A stretch of DNA of 8,038 nucleotides from an uncultured Clostridia bacterium (GCA_949289625.1 CASEPH010000159.1:1-8038); one strand, 5' to 3'. Shown: positions 1 through 6,467, numbered from the stretch's first letter. Notes: a model not told the origin generated them from the sequence alone. Program-made: numbers and translations.

Positions 1-2
1 TG

Positions 3-1181
3 GATCGCTTCTCAGACAAGAACTCTGTCTCCGAATATGCAAGAGCGGCTATGTGCTGGGCCGTGGATGTGGGGATTCTACAGGGCGACGACGCTGGAAA
101 AATCAATCCACAGAATCCGGCCAGGCGCAGCGAAATGATCACCATGTTCAGTCGGTATATCGATTATATCGAGACGGCGGAAAAGGTTCAAATCGAGATT
201 ACCTTTGACGCCAATGGCGGAACTGTGGACCAGAGCAGCGCAACCTATGAACTGGGCGGTACGCTTGGAGAGCTTCCCACGCCCACCAAGGAGAACAGAA
301 CGTTCCTGGGCTGGTATTACGAGGATACACAGTATACCTCGGAAACCAAAGTGCCGGATAAATCTTTGACGCTGACAGCCCGCTGGGGTGTGCTGAACTA
401 TACGGATGTGGAAGAGGAACACTGGTATGTTCCCTATCTGGAACGGGCCTATGAGTATGAACTTGTGGATGGCGTGGGCAGCTTTGACCCCTGGTCTCAG
501 GCATCCCGTAGCGATATGGTTACATTCCTAGGGCGGATATACGAGTATCTTTCCGGAGATACGATTCCAGAGGCAACGACCATGGTGTTTGAAGATGTGG
601 ATCTGTCTGCCTCCTATGCCAAATACGTGGCCTGGGGATATGAGATGGGACTGGTCCAAGGTATAGACGCCACGCACTTTGCACCGGATGCCGACGTCAC
701 GAGAGAGCAGGTTGCTACCTTCTTGATGCGGCTTGCCGACAAGACCGGTATATTGGATAGCTATACGGAAGACTTGTCTGTGCTGGAGCGGTTTGACGAC
801 GGTGATCAGGTCAATGCGTTTTATCAAAGTGCAATTTGCTGGGCGGTTTCCGCCGGTATTCTCAGCGGAGACGACCAGAACAATCTCAATGCGCAAGGCA
901 TGTCCACCAGAGCGGTGCTGCTGACGATGATGCTGCGCTATATTGATTATGCTGCGGAATATCCCAGTGTGCAGATCACAGCATCCCAGGAGCTGTCAGA
1001 AATAATACCAGAACCGGAAGCGACAGCTGTACCTGAAACAGAATTGGAACAGGAACCGGTGGATGAAACACAGACAGAGGCAGAGCCTGAATCTGAAACC
1101 GAGAGCCCAACTGTGACGGAAGAAACCTCCGATGAATCGACGGAAGTGGAACCGGAAGCGGAGCAAGAGACAACCGAATGA
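3..1181 (+). CDS. SLH-domain surface protein with InlB/Flg_new-type repeat, 5' partial
   Basis: The reading frame is open from base 3, so the start and any signal peptide lie upstream; 392 residues are visible. Residues 1-56 are the end of an SLH domain (CWAVDVGILQGDD...RRSEM). Residues about 62-128 form a Listeria-Bacteroides/Flg_new-type beta repeat (TFDANGG at the start, FLGWYY, ending LTLTARW). Three further SLH domains follow at about 133-183, 196-249 and 264-319, each with the WY/YA, G(L/I)..G and R-containing core. Residues 326-392 are a low-complexity tail rich in Glu, Thr, Pro and Ser. SLH domains normally bind pyruvylated secondary cell-wall polymer, so an extracytoplasmic, cell-wall-bound location is expected. 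There is no LPXTG sorting signal. The first and last SLH copies resemble each other closely (CWAV..GIL.GDD; TM..RYIDY), which suggests module duplication. The domain assignment is firm; the biological role is unknown. A strong terminator follows the stop codon. Confidence 0.9.
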   Translation, partial: DRFSDKNSVSEYARAAMCWAVDVGILQGDDAGKINPQNPARRSEMITMFSRYIDYIETAEKVQIEITFDANGGTVDQSSATYELGGTLGELPTPTKENRTFLGWYYEDTQYTSETKVPDKSLTLTARWGVLNYTDVEEEHWYVPYLERAYEYELVDGVGSFDPWSQASRSDMVTFLGRIYEYLSGDTIPEATTMVFEDVDLSASYAKYVAWGYEMGLVQGIDATHFAPDADVTREQVATFLMRLADKTGILDSYTEDLSVLERFDDGDQVNAFYQSAICWAVSAGILSGDDQNNLNAQGMSTRAVLLTMMLRYIDYAAEYPSVQITASQELSEIIPEPEATAVPETELEQEPVDETQTEAEPESETESPTVTEETSDESTEVEPEAEQETTE

Positions 1182-1191
1182 CAAAGTTATG

Positions 1192-1234
1192 AAATCGGCA
1201 GCCACCTGTGAGGAACAGGCGGCTGCCGATTTTT
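1192..1234 (+). terminator. Intrinsic terminator of the SLH gene
   Basis: A 17-bp stem (arms 1193-1209 and 1215-1231, one A/C mismatch) closes a GAGGA loop and runs into five T residues at 1230-1234. It begins 11 bases after the stop codon of the SLH gene. It is oriented for rightward transcription, since the minus-strand side has only a short, broken T tract. Confidence 0.9.
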
Positions 1235-1236
1235 GC

Positions 1237-1276
1237 GAAAGAAGCAGCACCTTCCTGCCATGGGAGGGTGCTGCTT
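1237..1276 (-). terminator. Intrinsic terminator of the acyl carrier protein gene
   Basis: A 10-bp perfect stem (arms 1242-1251 and 1267-1276) extends inward by about three further pairs. Read leftward it is followed by TTCTTTC. It lies about 45 bases beyond the stop of the convergent acyl carrier protein gene. The T tract is modest, so termination may be incomplete, but the convergent SLH terminator sits directly behind it. Confidence 0.7.
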
Positions 1277-1320
1277 GCTATTGTACTGCTTAAACTTTGA
1301 GGAAAATGAACCGAAGACAG

Positions 1321-1554
1321 TTACTCGTTGATGAGTGTATCAATCAGATCTACAAATTCACCCATGGTCTTGGGAGGCTCTTCCACGTCAATCTGAATAC
1401 CAAACTCGTCCTCGCATTCCAAAGCGACCTCAACCACCGCCAGAGAATCCAGGTCAATGTCCTTGAAGGTGGTGTCCATTGTGATTTCAATGGACTCATC
1501 CAACTCACACTTTTCCCGCAGAATCTGCACAACTCTTTCAAAGGTGTTTTCCAT
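1321..1554 (-). CDS. Acyl carrier protein, stand-alone copy
   Basis: This 77-residue acidic protein has the size and layout of an acyl carrier protein. The phosphopantetheine attachment serine is Ser37 in the DLDSLAVVE motif, and helix III region features follow (EDEFGIQI...TMGEFVDLI). ACPs carry acyl chains as thioesters in the cytoplasm for fatty acid or related synthesis. The start is set by GGAGGA seven bases before the ATG at 1554; the frame stays open upstream, but an extension would exceed family length. No fab, pks or nrps gene adjoins it, so it could be the housekeeping ACP (acpP) or an accessory one; I therefore give no symbol. It has its own promoter at 1748-1776, giving a leader of about 190 nt, and its own terminator at 1237-1276. 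Confidence 0.9.
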   Translation of the reverse strand: MENTFERVVQILREKCELDESIEITMDTTFKDIDLDSLAVVEVALECEDEFGIQIDVEEPPKTMGEFVDLIDTLINE

Positions 1555-1747
1555 AATGTTTCCTCCAATATAATAAGTTTCATACGAAGGTTCGAAAACC
1601 AAATGGTGAACAAAAATTACCTGTGGGCCGGAAATATAGAACATTGCGAACCATATCCAAAATACACAGAGAATGAGAAAAGTTTGGACACTATGACAGC
1701 AATGGTCTTTTTTTCGCCTAGGGCAAATAATTCGTTCCGTAAAACAT

Positions 1748-1776
1748 AGAATATACGAGAAAATCGTGTTTGTCAA
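1748..1776 (-). promoter_or_regulatory. Sigma-A-type promoter of the ACP gene
   Basis: On the minus strand there is a perfect -35 TTGACA (1776-1771), a 17-base spacer and a -10 TATTCT (1753-1748). The predicted start site is near 1741, which leaves a leader of about 190 nt before the ACP start codon. Confidence 0.85.
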
Positions 1777-1874
1777 TAGTGGATCGGAAAAAAGCGGAAA
1801 AGGCAGTGAAGCCGTGTGGCTTTTTGCGCAAAAACGTTCCCATCGAAAAAACGAAAAAAATTTACGATTTCCTC

Positions 1875-1903
1875 TTGACAAAAAGCTCTATATGGATTAC
1901 TAT
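1875..1903 (+). promoter_or_regulatory. Sigma-A-type promoter of the nfeD-SPFH operon
   Basis: A perfect -35 TTGACA (1875-1880), a 17-base spacer and a -10 TACTAT (1898-1903) lie about 50 bases before the nfeD start codon. The predicted start site is near 1910. Confidence 0.85.
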
Positions 1904-1907
1904 TGAA

Positions 1908-1928
1908 GTAACAGTTAGTTACCTGTTA
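1908..1928. promoter_or_regulatory. Operator-like dyad at the nfeD operon start site
   Basis: Two overlapping inverted repeats sit exactly at the predicted transcription start: TAACAG (1909-1914) with CTGTTA (1923-1928), and GTAAC (1908-1912) with GTTAC (1918-1922). The position suits a repressor site or a short 5' hairpin. No regulator is encoded nearby, so any regulatory role is inference. Confidence 0.4.
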
Positions 1929-1954
1929 ATTTGAAGGAAAGGAGCGAAAAGAAA

Positions 1955-2428
1955 ATGCTGAGCGATATACTTGGACTTTTATCGCCCATGGCGCTGGTTT
2001 GGCTGGTGGCACTAATCATTTTTGCTGTTGCCGAGGCAGCTACGGTTGGGCTGGTGTCCCTGTGGTTTGCCGGCGGAGCGCTGGTGGCGCTGATTGCCGC
2101 GGGGCTCAATGCCCCAATTTGGCTGCAGGTGCTGCTGTTCCTGGTGGTGTCGTTTGCCATGCTGATCCTGCTTAGACCCTTTGTTAGGCAAGTATCGAAG
2201 TCCCAACGGATTCGGGTCAACGCGGACAGACATATTGGCCGTACGGCACTGGTCACGGAAGAGATCAACAACCTGGAAGAGCATGGCGCAGTCCGATTGG
2301 ATGGTGTCGTCTGGTCCGCTCGTTCTGAGAGCGGCGAGGTGATTCCGGTGGGCACAGAGATTGTGGTGCGGCGCCTTGCTGGCGCGAAGGTTTGGGTCGA
2401 GCCTGCTGTGGAAGAGATTCGAGTGTAG
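1955..2428 (+). CDS. NfeD-like membrane protein (short form)
   Basis: The 157-residue protein begins with three hydrophobic segments (about residues 10-29, 32-52 and 56-74) and ends with a soluble OB-fold domain at about 95-150 (GRTALVTEEI, GAVRLDGVVWSARS, IPVGTEIVVRR, GAKVWVEP). This is the short NfeD architecture, lacking the N-terminal serine-protease domain of long NfeD proteins. NfeD proteins are the usual partners of SPFH/flotillin-type proteins, and the next gene encodes one. The ATG at 1955 is preceded by GGAG at a spacing of about ten bases. An in-frame TTG at 1931 lies before that ribosome binding site and is unlikely to be used. A strong promoter precedes it. The family call is secure; the molecular role of NfeD proteins is poorly defined. 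Confidence 0.92.
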   Translation: MLSDILGLLSPMALVWLVALIIFAVAEAATVGLVSLWFAGGALVALIAAGLNAPIWLQVLLFLVVSFAMLILLRPFVRQVSKSQRIRVNADRHIGRTALVTEEINNLEEHGAVRLDGVVWSARSESGEVIPVGTEIVVRRLAGAKVWVEPAVEEIRV

Positions 2429-2462
2429 TAGACGAATAGAAAAAGAGTAAGGAGGAAATTTT

Positions 2463-3356
2463 ATGGAACTCGCGATTATCATTGGCGTTGTTGCCATTAT
2501 TGTATTGCTAATTCTTGTGAAAAATATTTACATTGTGCAGCAGTCTCGCGCCTATGTGGTGGAGCGGCTGGGTGCATTTCAGGCGGTTTGGGGTGTCGGA
2601 CTGCATTTTAAGATCCCGTTCATTGAGCGTGTGGCCAAAAAAGTGAGCCTGAAGGAGCAGGTCATGGACTATCCTCCCCAGCCGGTAATTACAAAGGATA
2701 ACGTTACCATGCAGATTGATACGGTGATCTACTATCAGATCACGGATCCGAAGCTTTATACTTACGGCGTAGAACTGCCCATGAGTGCCATTGAAACGCT
2801 GACGGCCACCACCCTGCGTAACATTATCGGTGACTTGGAACTGGACCAGACCTTGACCTCTCGGGATACCATCAACAGCCATATGCGCACGATCCTGGAC
2901 GAGGCCACCGATCCCTGGGGAATCAAAGTCAACCGTGTGGAGCTGAAGAACATTCTGCCTCCCACCGATATTCAGAACTCCATGGAAAAGCAGATGAAGG
3001 CTGAGCGGGAACGCCGGCAGAATATTCTGCAGGCAGAGGGTACCAAGCAGTCTGCCATTCTGGTGGCTGAGGGCGAAAAAGAGGCCGCAGTGCTTCGGGC
3101 TGATGCAGAAAAGCAGGCGGCGATCCTCAAGGCAGAAGGCGAAGCCCAGGCGATTTTGGCGGTGCAGCAGGCTATGGCTCAGTCGCTGAAGCTGCTCAAC
3201 GAGGCTTGCCCCAATGACCAGGTCATCAAGCTCAAAGCGCTGGAGACTATGGAAAAGGTTGCGGACGGCAAGGCCACCAAGATCATTATTCCCTCTGAGA
3301 TTCAGGGAATTGCCGGTCTGGCAGAGGGCATCGTAGAGTCTGTCAAGAAGGTTTAA
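2463..3356 (+). CDS. SPFH/stomatin-like membrane protein (prohibitin-homology domain)
   Basis: The 297-residue protein has one N-terminal membrane segment (residues about 3-20). An SPFH/Band 7 domain covers about 23-180 (V.ERLGAF, GLHFKIPF, DYPPQPVITKDN, YYQITDP, LRNIIGDLELDQTL, WGI.V.RVELKNI). An Ala/Glu-rich coiled coil spans about 175-240, with repeats such as EGEKEAAVLRADAEKQAAIL. This is the bacterial stomatin/QmcA type. Such proteins oligomerise at the membrane and form lipid or protease-associated scaffolds; their substrates here are unknown. The start is set by AAGGAGG eight bases before the ATG. It lies 34 bases after the NfeD gene and 4 bases before a small gene, so co-transcription is very likely. 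Confidence 0.95.
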   Translation: MELAIIIGVVAIIVLLILVKNIYIVQQSRAYVVERLGAFQAVWGVGLHFKIPFIERVAKKVSLKEQVMDYPPQPVITKDNVTMQIDTVIYYQITDPKLYTYGVELPMSAIETLTATTLRNIIGDLELDQTLTSRDTINSHMRTILDEATDPWGIKVNRVELKNILPPTDIQNSMEKQMKAERERRQNILQAEGTKQSAILVAEGEKEAAVLRADAEKQAAILKAEGEAQAILAVQQAMAQSLKLLNEACPNDQVIKLKALETMEKVADGKATKIIIPSEIQGIAGLAEGIVESVKKV

Positions 3357-3360
3357 CAGT

Positions 3361-3537
3361 ATGGCAGAAAAACGATTTGAACAGGTCTATACCCAAGGGA
3401 TGCTGCAAACCGTGCAGATCTGGGTGGACCGGGAGACTGGCGTCAACTATCTGTTCGTGAGCAGTGGTGAGAGCGGCGGACTGACGCCGCTGCTGGGCCG
3501 GGATGGTAGACCGGTGATCTCTCCGCTGGAGCGATAA
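3361..3537 (+). CDS. DUF6440-like small protein, third gene of the nfeD-SPFH operon
   Basis: A 58-residue protein starts 4 bases after the SPFH stop. Its ribosome binding site, AAGAAGG (3345-3351), lies inside the end of the SPFH gene, nine bases from the ATG. Visible features are RFEQVY near the N-terminus, a central VDRETGVNYLF, and the G-G-LTPLLGRDGRPVI ending. This matches, from memory, the DUF6440 family of small clostridial proteins, whose function is not known; members are sometimes mislabelled as xylosidases. There is no signal peptide or membrane segment, so it is probably cytoplasmic. The tight spacing suggests that its level is coupled to the SPFH protein. The coding call is strong; a functional link to the SPFH protein is inference. 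Confidence 0.85.
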   Translation: MAEKRFEQVYTQGMLQTVQIWVDRETGVNYLFVSSGESGGLTPLLGRDGRPVISPLER

Positions 3538-3544
3538 AAGAGCT

Positions 3545-3585
3545 AAAAAACGGAGCTGCTTCTCAAGATAGAGGCAGCTCCGTTT
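3545..3585. terminator. Bidirectional terminator between the nfeD operon and the zinc-ribbon gene
   Basis: A perfect 12-bp stem (arms 3548-3559 and 3574-3585) serves both convergent transcription units. Read leftward it runs into six T residues (3550-3545), a strong signal for the zinc-ribbon gene, whose stop is one base away. Read rightward it begins 7-10 bases after the small operon gene and is followed by TTTGC and a later TTTT, which is weaker. Confidence 0.85.
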
Positions 3586-3586
3586 G

Positions 3587-3961
3587 CTATGTTTTCTTGA
3601 TAAAGCTCTCCCGGCAGGAGGGGCAGGTGATACGGATTTTTCCCTTTCCTCTGGGGACTCGAACCCAAGTTTTGCAGGCGGGACATTTGTAATAACAATA
3701 GGTTCTTCTGCCGCGAAGCCGGGAAAAGAACTGGCGAAACTTTTCGTTTTCCTCATAGCGTCGGGCAGTATCCCGGGAAAAGATGCGGAAAATCGCCAAC
3801 AGCAGCGGAATATAAGCAAAAGCAGAGAACAGCATGATGTTGCTGAAACTGCCCACCAAATTCAGCACGATTCCTAGAATACACCAAAACCATGCCAGGG
3901 TATCCACGCCGTTTCTGCCGGCCATAAAGTGACGAAGGGATTCCCCCATCCGTTGAAACAT
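3587..3961 (-). CDS. Two-helix membrane protein with C-terminal zinc ribbon
   Basis: The 124-residue protein has two hydrophobic segments (about residues 20-38 and 41-61), then a basic linker (RRYEENEKFRQFFSRLRGRR). A zinc ribbon follows with two CPxC knuckles, Cys93/Cys96 and Cys113/Cys116, 16 residues apart, around the basic strip RVPRGKGKIR. The pattern CPACKTWVRVPRGKGKI is one I associate with uncharacterised clostridial membrane proteins; the function is not known. The ribbon is probably cytoplasmic by the positive-inside rule, where it could bind nucleic acid or a protein. The ATG at 3961 has GAGGTGG six bases upstream; a second Met at residue 5 lacks such a site. It has its own promoter (4039-4067) and terminator (3545-3585). 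Confidence 0.85.
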   Translation of the reverse strand: MFQRMGESLRHFMAGRNGVDTLAWFWCILGIVLNLVGSFSNIMLFSAFAYIPLLLAIFRIFSRDTARRYEENEKFRQFFSRLRGRRTYCYYKCPACKTWVRVPRGKGKIRITCPSCRESFIKKT

Positions 3962-4038
3962 AGAACCACCTCAAAGAGCATTATCTACATGAAATGCGTA
4001 TTTGCCATGACCGCTACGCGGCTGACTTTATAACCATT

Positions 4039-4067
4039 ATTATAGTCCACCAAAAATCGTTCCGCAA
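4039..4067 (-). promoter_or_regulatory. Promoter of the zinc-ribbon membrane protein gene
   Basis: On the minus strand a perfect -10 TATAAT (4044-4039) lies 17 bases from a partial -35 TTGCGG (4067-4062). The predicted leader is about 70 nt. The rest of the 3962-4095 gap shows nothing distinctive. Confidence 0.75.
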
Positions 4068-4095
4068 CGGGAGGCGGGGAAAGTTCACTGATTTT

Positions 4096-4908
4096 TTACG
4101 ATTGGCGCAGTTCTATGAGCGCGATCTCTGGACGATTGAAGAGGCGAAAGCCCTTTCCACCTAACCCGCGGCTGACATAAAGGCTGGTGTCGCCGGAGGC
4201 ATACAGCCCGCTGTCAAAGCCGGTTTTTCCGTGCCGCTGGACAATGCCGCCCAGGTAGGGCAGGCGGATCAGCCCGCCATGGGCATGGCCTGCTAGCACC
4301 AGATCCGCCTCTGTGGCAGCCCAGTAGGACGGTGTCTCATTGCGATGGGCCAGCAGCAGAAAAAAGATCTCCTGGCCGTATGTTTGCCGCAGTGTAGCTC
4401 CCAAATCCTGGGGGGTAATCTGGTCCCGGGGACCGCAGGGATCGTCCACACCTGCCACAAGGATCTGCTGATCTCCGCGCTTGAGCAGCAGACTTTCGTT
4501 TTGCAGCACGGTGACGCCGGCATCGGAAAAGGACTTCAGAACTCCGGGAAGATCGGTCAAAGACCATTCGTGATTGCCGGTGACAAAGCAGGTGGGGGCA
4601 ATGCTGGTCAGAGCGTTTAGCAGCGTCAGTGTATCCGGAAGCTGGGCATCCTCCTCCAGCAGATCTCCGGTAATGGCGATTAAATCGGGTTTTAAGCGCT
4701 GCACGGTTTGTACCAGCCAGCTGTGATCCGGGCCATATTGCCGGCCATGGAGATCCGAAAGCTGTACAATGCGGAATCCATCAAAGGCGGAAGGCAGACG
4801 AGCGGAGTAAAAAAGGGTCCTGGTGGTCTGCAGACCGTATTGCTGCCAGCAGACCCAAAGGACCACACAGAATAAGATTAGAAATCGACGAAGTATTTTG
4901 GCTTTCAT
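4096..4908 (-). CDS. Membrane-anchored calcineurin-like metallophosphoesterase
   Basis: With the start at 4908 the protein has 270 residues: an N-terminal membrane segment (about residues 9-23) and then a metallophosphoesterase domain. The metal-binding motifs appear in order: SDLH (Asp52, His54), GD (Asp82), GNHE (Asn112, His113), LLAH (His188) and GHAHGG (His208, His210). This layout resembles the YkuE/LpxG-like group of membrane-tethered phosphoesterases; the substrate (phospholipid, nucleotide or other) cannot be read from the sequence. The start is uncertain. The ATG at 4908 has GGGG eight bases upstream, the in-frame ATG at 4914 is closer to it, and a longer form from 5031 would begin inside the glyA terminator and is unlikely. 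I see only a weak promoter (TTGCAT at 4957-4952, 19-base spacer, TACACT) and no strong terminator, so some read-through from glyA or into the zinc-ribbon gene is possible. Confidence 0.9.
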   Translation of the reverse strand: MKAKILRRFLILFCVVLWVCWQQYGLQTTRTLFYSARLPSAFDGFRIVQLSDLHGRQYGPDHSWLVQTVQRLKPDLIAITGDLLEEDAQLPDTLTLLNALTSIAPTCFVTGNHEWSLTDLPGVLKSFSDAGVTVLQNESLLLKRGDQQILVAGVDDPCGPRDQITPQDLGATLRQTYGQEIFFLLLAHRNETPSYWAATEADLVLAGHAHGGLIRLPYLGGIVQRHGKTGFDSGLYASGDTSLYVSRGLGGKGFRLFNRPEIALIELRQS

Positions 4909-4986
4909 GTCCATCGCCCCGGTGAAAGTGTATGTAAGTGGGGGAAGGACTATGCAAGGGAAAGTTCCGTGCCAGGGGGACGAAGG

Positions 4987-5027
4987 CAGAAAGAACTCCG
5001 GCAGAATACCCCAGTATTCTGCCGGAG
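4987..5027 (-). terminator. Intrinsic terminator of glyA
   Basis: A perfect 14-bp stem (arms 4996-5009 and 5014-5027) with a four-base loop starts seven bases beyond the glyA stop. Read leftward it is followed by TTCTTTCTG. This is the longest perfect stem in the window and separates glyA from the metallophosphoesterase gene. Confidence 0.9.
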
Positions 5028-5034
5028 ACATTGA

Positions 5035-6288
5035 TTATTCGTACAGAGGATATTTGGCGGTGAGGGCCATGACACGCTCCAAAACGTCGGCTTTTTTCGC
5101 GTCAAAGTCGAAGATGCAGTCGGCGATGCAACTGGCAATCACGTCCATATCTGCCTCGCCCATGCCGCGGGTGGTGACAGCAGGGGTACCCAGCCGCAGA
5201 CCGGAGGTGACAAAGGGGCTGCGTTTTTCACCGGGAACTGTGTTCTTGTTGGCGGTGATGTGGACCGCATCCAGGTTGTGCTCCAGTTCCTTGCCGGTGC
5301 AGGCCTCGTCCGTCAGATCCACCAGCATCAGGTGGTTGTCGGTGCCGCCGGAGACCAGCTTGACATTCCGATCCATCAGACCCTTGGCCAGAGCCTTGGC
5401 GTTTTTGATAATGTTTTCGCCATAGGTGCGGAACGAAGGGGCCAGTGCTTCGCCAAAGCAAACAGCCTTGGCGGCGATCACATGCTCCAGGGGCCCGCCT
5501 TGGGTGCCGGGGAAAATAGCCTTGTTGATCTTTTTGGAGAGCTCCTCGTCGTTGGTGAGGATCAAGCCGCCTCGAGGACCGCGAAGGGTTTTGTGGGTGG
5601 TGGTGGTGACCACATCCGCATAGGGTACTGGGTTCTGGTGACAGCCAGCGGCCACCAGACCGGCGATATGGGCCATATCCACCATCAGCATGGCGCCGTT
5701 TTCGTGAGCCAGCTGGGCGATTTTCTCAAAGTCAATGGCCCGGGGATAGGCGGATGCACCGGCGACTACCAGCTTGGGCTTGACCTCCTGGATCATAGCG
5801 CCCATTTTGTCATAGTCGATAAAGCCGTTGGTGTTGACGCCGTAGGAAACAAAGTGATAGTTTTTGCCGGACATATTGACAGGGCTGCCATGGGTAAGGT
5901 GTCCGCCCTGATTGAGATCCATGCCCAATACGGTATCACCCAGCTCCAGCAGCGCAAAGTAGACCGCAAGGTTGGCCTGGGCACCGCTGTGGGGTTGTAC
6001 GTTGGCATAATTTGCACCAAAAAGCTTGCAGGCCCGGTCGATGGCGATCTGTTCCACCTGGTCCACATATACGCAGCCGCCGTAATAGCGTTTGCCGGGA
6101 TAGCCCTCGGCGTACTTGTTGGTGAGTACGCTGCCCATGGCGGCCATGACTGCGGGAGAAACAATATTCTCACTGGCAATCAGTTCAATGTTCTGGCGCT
6201 GACGGGTGAGCTCACGGCCCATTGCAGCGGCCACTTCGGGGTCCTGCAGAGCTACGGCGCCAATGGTATCAAGCATGGATTTGTACAT
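5035..6288 (-). CDS. glyA: Serine hydroxymethyltransferase
   Basis: The 417-residue protein matches full-length bacterial serine hydroxymethyltransferase, the cytoplasmic PLP enzyme that interconverts serine plus tetrahydrofolate with glycine plus 5,10-methylene-tetrahydrofolate. It feeds one-carbon units to purine, thymidylate and methionine synthesis. Visible landmarks are LIASEN (36-41), [15 protein letters not shown] (57-71), [10 protein letters not shown] (97-106), the cofactor aspartate and histidine in [12 protein letters not shown] (Asp204, His207), the PLP lysine Lys233 in [20 protein letters not shown] (261-266) and the substrate-binding arginine in SGLRLGTPA (Arg365). I chose the ATG at 6288 because GGAG lies ten bases upstream; an in-frame TTG at 6297 is too close to that site. 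It is a single-gene unit with its own promoter and terminator, and palindromes overlie the promoter. Confidence 0.97.
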   Translation of the reverse strand: MYKSMLDTIGAVALQDPEVAAAMGRELTRQRQNIELIASENIVSPAVMAAMGSVLTNKYAEGYPGKRYYGGCVYVDQVEQIAIDRACKLFGANYANVQPHSGAQANLAVYFALLELGDTVLGMDLNQGGHLTHGSPVNMSGKNYHFVSYGVNTNGFIDYDKMGAMIQEVKPKLVVAGASAYPRAIDFEKIAQLAHENGAMLMVDMAHIAGLVAAGCHQNPVPYADVVTTTTHKTLRGPRGGLILTNDEELSKKINKAIFPGTQGGPLEHVIAAKAVCFGEALAPSFRTYGENIIKNAKALAKGLMDRNVKLVSGGTDNHLMLVDLTDEACTGKELEHNLDAVHITANKNTVPGEKRSPFVTSGLRLGTPAVTTRGMGEADMDVIASCIADCIFDFDAKKADVLERVMALTAKYPLYE

Positions 6289-6307
6289 AAGTTCCAAACT
6301 CCTTTGT

Positions 6308-6360
6308 CATTTGTCTGTGGTATAGTATACCGCAACTTGTCCCTGAGTACAAGACAAATG
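6308..6360. repeat. Nested inverted repeats over the glyA promoter
   Basis: Three dyads are nested here. The outer pair is CATTTGTCT (6308-6316) with AGACAAATG (6352-6360), perfect over nine bases. The inner one is the 13-base palindrome GGTATAGTATACC (6319-6331), which extends to 19 bases with one mismatched pair (6316-6334) and covers the -10 box. A third pair, CTTGT (6336-6340) with ACAAG (6349-6353), includes the -35 box. The arrangement fits operator sites for a dimeric repressor; the regulator is unknown. Confidence 0.6.
6324..6352 (-). promoter_or_regulatory. Promoter of glyA
   Basis: On the minus strand a -10 TATACT (6329-6324) lies 17 bases from a partial -35 TTGTAC (6352-6347). The predicted start near 6317 gives a leader of about 28 nt, ending in AAAGGAG before the ATG. 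Confidence 0.75.
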
Positions 6361-6426
6361 TATGCAAACCGTGGAAAATCACCGATTCAACCAAAAATCA
6401 CCCCCATAATTCCCAATAAAACTGTG

Positions 6427-6467
6427 AAGAAAACCGGATGCTGCTTCCGAAGACTGGAAGCAGCATC
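6427..6467 (-). terminator. Intrinsic terminator downstream of the C39-like gene
   Basis: A perfect 12-bp stem (arms 6437-6448 and 6456-6467) with a seven-base loop is followed, reading leftward, by TTTTCTT (6433-6427). It lies 137 bases beyond the C39-like stop, so that gene has an unusually long 3' untranslated region or once had another short gene before the terminator. Confidence 0.85.

Larger units (their letters stand above)
1555..1954. other. 400-bp AT-rich divergent intergenic region
   Basis: This gap separates the leftward ACP gene from the rightward nfeD operon. It holds one strong promoter in each direction, a dyad at the rightward start site, and the long ACP leader (about 1741-1555). 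The leader is AT-rich, with no riboswitch that I recognise and no strong attenuator hairpin. A second weak leftward promoter candidate (hexamers at 1655-1660 and 1633-1638, 16-base spacer) lies within it. I see no FapR-like operator and no convincing coding region. Confidence 0.75.

Noticed and set aside
1809..1825. AAGCC/GGCTT hairpin with T5 before the nfeD promoter
   Set aside because: The 5-bp stem is weak and no rightward gene lies upstream that would need it, so it is likely chance.
1321..1881. A 186-residue form of the acyl carrier protein
   Set aside because: The extension runs through the promoter and leader. The good ribosome binding site and family length point to the ATG at 1554.
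4052..4069. CGTT/AACG hairpin followed by T5 on the minus strand, after the metallophosphoesterase
   Set aside because: A 4-bp stem is too weak for a terminator and it overlaps the -35 region of the next promoter.
6268..6310. A 13-codon upstream frame overlapping the glyA start (ATG at 6310 on the minus strand)
   Set aside because: It has no ribosome binding site of its own and its sequence is not that of a leader peptide; probably chance.
1192..6467. Similar GCTGC/GCAGC cores in several terminator stems (1193, 1242, 3548, 6437) as a dispersed repeat family
   Set aside because: The shared cores are short, flanks and loops differ, and the likeness is best explained by a general preference for such stems in this genome.
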